From assembly GCA_945859605.1 (NCBI GenBank), contig OX243825.1:1785648-1849647 (forward strand): a DNA stretch of 64,000 bases, written 5' to 3'. The stretch's first letter is position 1. Each line of letters opens with the position of its first letter. Under the pieces are notes generated by a model, which worked only from the letters and a program-made list of their open reading frames with translations, searched no databases and was not told the DNA's origin. This DNA comes from Lumbricus rubellus (taxonomy: Eukaryota; Annelida; Clitellata; Crassiclitellata; Lumbricidae). Below are positions 61,278-64,000 of the stretch, piece after piece. Made by a program: the position numbers and the translations under genes.

Positions 61278-61501
61278 TTTGTCTCCTCCTCCTCCTCCTC
61301 CTTCTTTCCACCCTTTCATACTCCTCCTCCTTCAAATCATCTCTCCTTCATCGAACCCCTCCTCCTGCTCCTCCTCTTCCACCTCTTCCTTCTCTCCCCC
61401 TTCTCCAATTCATCTATCCTTCTTCCCCTCCCCTTCCTCCTCTCCCTCCTTCTCCGCCCCTTCCTCCTCCTCCTCCTCCTCCTTTTCCTCCTACTCCTCC
61501 T

Positions 61502-61535
<34 letters not shown>

Positions 61536-61620
61536 CAATTTATCTCTCCTTCCTCCCCTCCCCTTCCCCCTCCTCCTCATCGTCGTCGTCGTCCTCCTCC
61601 TCCTCCTATTCATCTCTCCT
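61278..61620. repeat. Polypyrimidine (TCC)n tract
   Basis: About 340 bp almost without purines on the + strand, with (CCT)n runs. Open frames of 130-153 codons in three frames here are low-complexity Ser/Pro/Leu and not genes. Confidence 0.9.
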
Positions 61621-62419
61621 CCTCTTGTATGGCGCTATAAAAATTGTCCACGTCGTTAATACGAGAGAAGACAGAAGCAACTCGTTATAGCGACAAGACT
61701 CCGCCATCTGATGCGCCATCTTGAGACTATTATGTCTGATGGGACCAGACACGACGACGACGATGATATTGGACAGAAATAGGACGTGTACAATGTAAGA
61801 GCAGGAAGAGAGACCAGACGCATTATCATATAGGACAAAAGTGCCCTAATGATTAGTGCTGAAGAAGAAAGACCTGCGCTAGAATAGGACAGAAATAGGA
61901 AAGAAATGGGACAGAAATGGGACAGAAATGGGACAGGATACATGTAGGGCAGCTGTTACAGTAGTCTATATGTCGGACAAAAATAGAACGTGTTGAAATT
62001 GCTACCAAAAATATATGTCATCGTCAGTAGCATCTGTCAATGCTACGAAATTTCAAATTACGAATCCGAAAATTTTCCATTAGCGATCAAAAAATCCTTT
62101 TGCAGCGACACGATCTATGCATACCCGGAAGCACGAAAGACACGCATGCGCACTCAACATTCGGTAACCTGTGGCGCCACCTTTTGAAGACGTCTTGCTT
62201 CTGTCAGCCGCTGAAACCCATTCTATCATCATCTCCGTGTCAACAACAACATCATCATCATCATCGTCGTCGTCATCATCGTCATCATATCAAGGTCCCA
62301 AACCTTGCTATGGATGGAAGATGGATGTATGGAAGATGGATGGATGATAGAGGAGAAAAAGTCGTGAAACGTAAGCAACGGAATTGGTGAAAGTGATGAA
62401 TGTGCAAAATAGATTTGAC

Positions 62420-62675
62420 AGGACCTAGTTTTTGGGTCTGTCTGTGTTCCTGTCTGTGACTGTGTTTGTCTGTGTGGCTGTCTGCATGTATTTCTGTCCA
62501 TCTGTCTGCATATCTGACTCGCTATGTATTAGCCTATAATTTGCGGGTGTGTTTGTGTGTGTGTGTGTGTTTGCGAGTGTGTGTGTGTGTGTGTATAACG
62601 AGTGCGCGTGCGTGTGCGTGTGTGCGTGCGTGTGTGCGTGTGTGCGTGTGTGCGTGTTTGTGTGTGTGCCTATCT
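62420..62675. repeat. (CTGT)n and (GT)n microsatellite
   Basis: (CTGTCTGTG)n followed by (GT)n and (GTGC)n from 62540. No gene. Confidence 0.88.
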
Positions 62676-62874
62676 GAGGACAGCCAGACAAAAAGGCAGA
62701 CAGTTTTGACATACGTTCAGTCACACAGACAGATAGCGTTTGTGACACTGGAGCATGATAAATTGATAATGGACCAAAGTTTCAAGAAAAATAAATAAAA
62801 CTCTTGGGATCGCCTGAAAACATTTCGTGTGACCATAATTTGTGCATGTCATGTATGTATCTAGATGTGTCTTG

Positions 62875-63040
62875 TCTTGTCTTGTCGTCAACCATCCTCG
62901 CTCCGAGGGTTGGTTGCTTCATGAACAAGTTTTCTCCATCTCCTTCTGTCTCTTGTCTCCATCAAAGTCCGATCGAAAGATGTTCCAAACCATTCTCCGA
63001 TGTTGGCAACCCATCCCATCCTCGGCATTCCTAGTGCTCT
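62875..63040 (-). mobile_element. LINE ORF C-terminal fragment
   Basis: Read on the minus strand it gives RMGWVANIGEWFGTSFDRTL and then ETRDRRRWRKLVHEA, the W..xxxGxSxxxxxxxxxDRxxWRxxV end of endonuclease/reverse-transcriptase LINEs. The other strand's 198-codon frame (62842-63438) overlaps it and is not a gene. Confidence 0.7.
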
Positions 63041-63773
63041 GTCTACGTGTATTGTGTATAATTTTTATGATATTTTATATCTATACTACAAGTCTGAAAG
63101 TTAGCCCCTTCTGTTTGCTGTCTTTGTGTAGGCTCTGTGTATGCAGTCCCACTTATTTAAGACTCGTGAACGGAACTATCTACTGTTACGAAATAATTTA
63201 CAAGACGTTCTATTGCGAATTCGTAGCTCAATGCAACTACATTCAGCTGATAATTTATTTTCAAGTCCGAAATATAGCCTACAATGCCCTACATTTTATA
63301 CATCGATGTGGTGACATTCAAACAAATCAAAATGTAGGCCAAGTTCCGTCTTTTTCGCGCGCCAATCATACGCTGAGCGTGAATAGCCTATGTCCAATTT
63401 TCAATGTCGACAGCGACCTCAATATTCATAGGCTATAATGTTATATTCCGATATATAATATTCGCAATGCATTTCGAAATTATTCAACAAGCCGAAAATG
63501 TCATCTAGCTTCATTGGCATGTTTTATCTCACGCGTCTCTTTGCCTTAATTACGGAGAGGCCGAGAGAGCTTGCGATTCGCGGTTTGCTTCCAGATGCTC
63601 GCTTGTAAGCTTATCCCACATTAAACTCTCTTTCTACATGTATACTGTATAGCAATGTTTTTGGACTCCTTGCACGATGCACATTCATCCCAAAATGATT
63701 GGCCTCTATTCGAACGGGCAAGCGCTGGTGAAGGGCTTGCTTGGACCCACCCAAACAATTCAGACAATACATG

Positions 63774-63812
<39 letters not shown>

Positions 63813-64000
63813 AGAAATAAAGAAATAACTCAATCAATCAATCACATAAAAGTAGCCTATAGAAAAGAGGGCTGAGGGCAGAAATATTTTCGATGTTGCA
63901 GGAAAACGCAAGTGTTTAAATATTTTACATTTTAAAATCAAGCGGGAATATAGGGCAACACGAAAGCGACTTCAAATGTGTAACCAACCTCCGTATACCC
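63041..64000. other. Right edge; no gene seen
   Basis: AT-rich. An (AATA)n microsatellite is at 63774-63828. No RNA gene or coding exon recognised. Confidence 0.4.

Noticed and set aside
61194..61690. Ser/Pro/Leu-rich open frames of 130-153 codons
   Set aside because: Products of the (TCC)n tract, open in all three frames.
62842..63438. 198-codon plus-strand frame
   Set aside because: Its first third is the antisense of a LINE C-terminus and the rest has no domain.

Overview
The window is animal (metazoan) nuclear DNA, not bacterial. Genes are split into many short exons with GT-AG introns. About ten copies of a tRNA-derived SINE, many 5'-truncated LINE tails, terminal-inverted-repeat elements and microsatellites fill the introns and spacers. 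The proteins are close to vertebrate versions, but the repeats and compact introns (roughly 0.1-4 kb) suggest an invertebrate, probably marine. The phylum cannot be fixed from this sequence alone.

Four genes were rebuilt exon by exon, with consistent splice phases, and all lie on the minus strand. From right to left they are: EDEM1 (60201 to 49649, 12 coding exons, 581 aa, ER mannosidase-like ERAD factor); GLG1 (43526 to 16051, 25 coding exons, 1188 aa, Golgi cysteine-rich FGF receptor / ESL-1); SYS1 (9633 to 7658, 3 coding exons, 157 aa, Golgi membrane protein that recruits ARFRP1); and the first six coding exons of a CIBAR/FAM92 BAR-domain gene (3394 to 121), which runs off the left edge. 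Three neighbouring genes thus act in the ER-Golgi pathway. The spacing (about 6 kb each) gives no sign of an operon.

Layout: 1-3394 CIBAR; 3395-7657 spacer with a 701-bp inverted-repeat element, a SINE nested in a LINE and a piggyBac-like MITE; 7658-9633 SYS1; 9634-16050 spacer with a LINE fragment, a hAT-like MITE and a quiet AT-rich stretch that may include the GLG1 3'UTR; 16051-43526 GLG1, whose last intron carries a 2.3-kb LINE with a 777-codon intact frame; 43527-49648 spacer, probably including a long EDEM1 3'UTR; 49649-60201 EDEM1; 60202-64000 spacer with a polypyrimidine tract, a GT-rich microsatellite and a LINE tail.

The most noteworthy non-genic structures are: a dispersed element in three copies with conserved ends and an internal degenerate tandem repeat of about 36 bp (42100, 45334, 59069); a 701-bp element with a 9-bp target duplication next to the CIBAR start; two 71-bp palindromic TTAA-flanked elements; a 290-bp hAT-like MITE with an exact 8-bp duplication; and a LINE that ends at its own stop codon inside an 11-bp direct repeat. 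I found no convincing wholly new protein-coding system.
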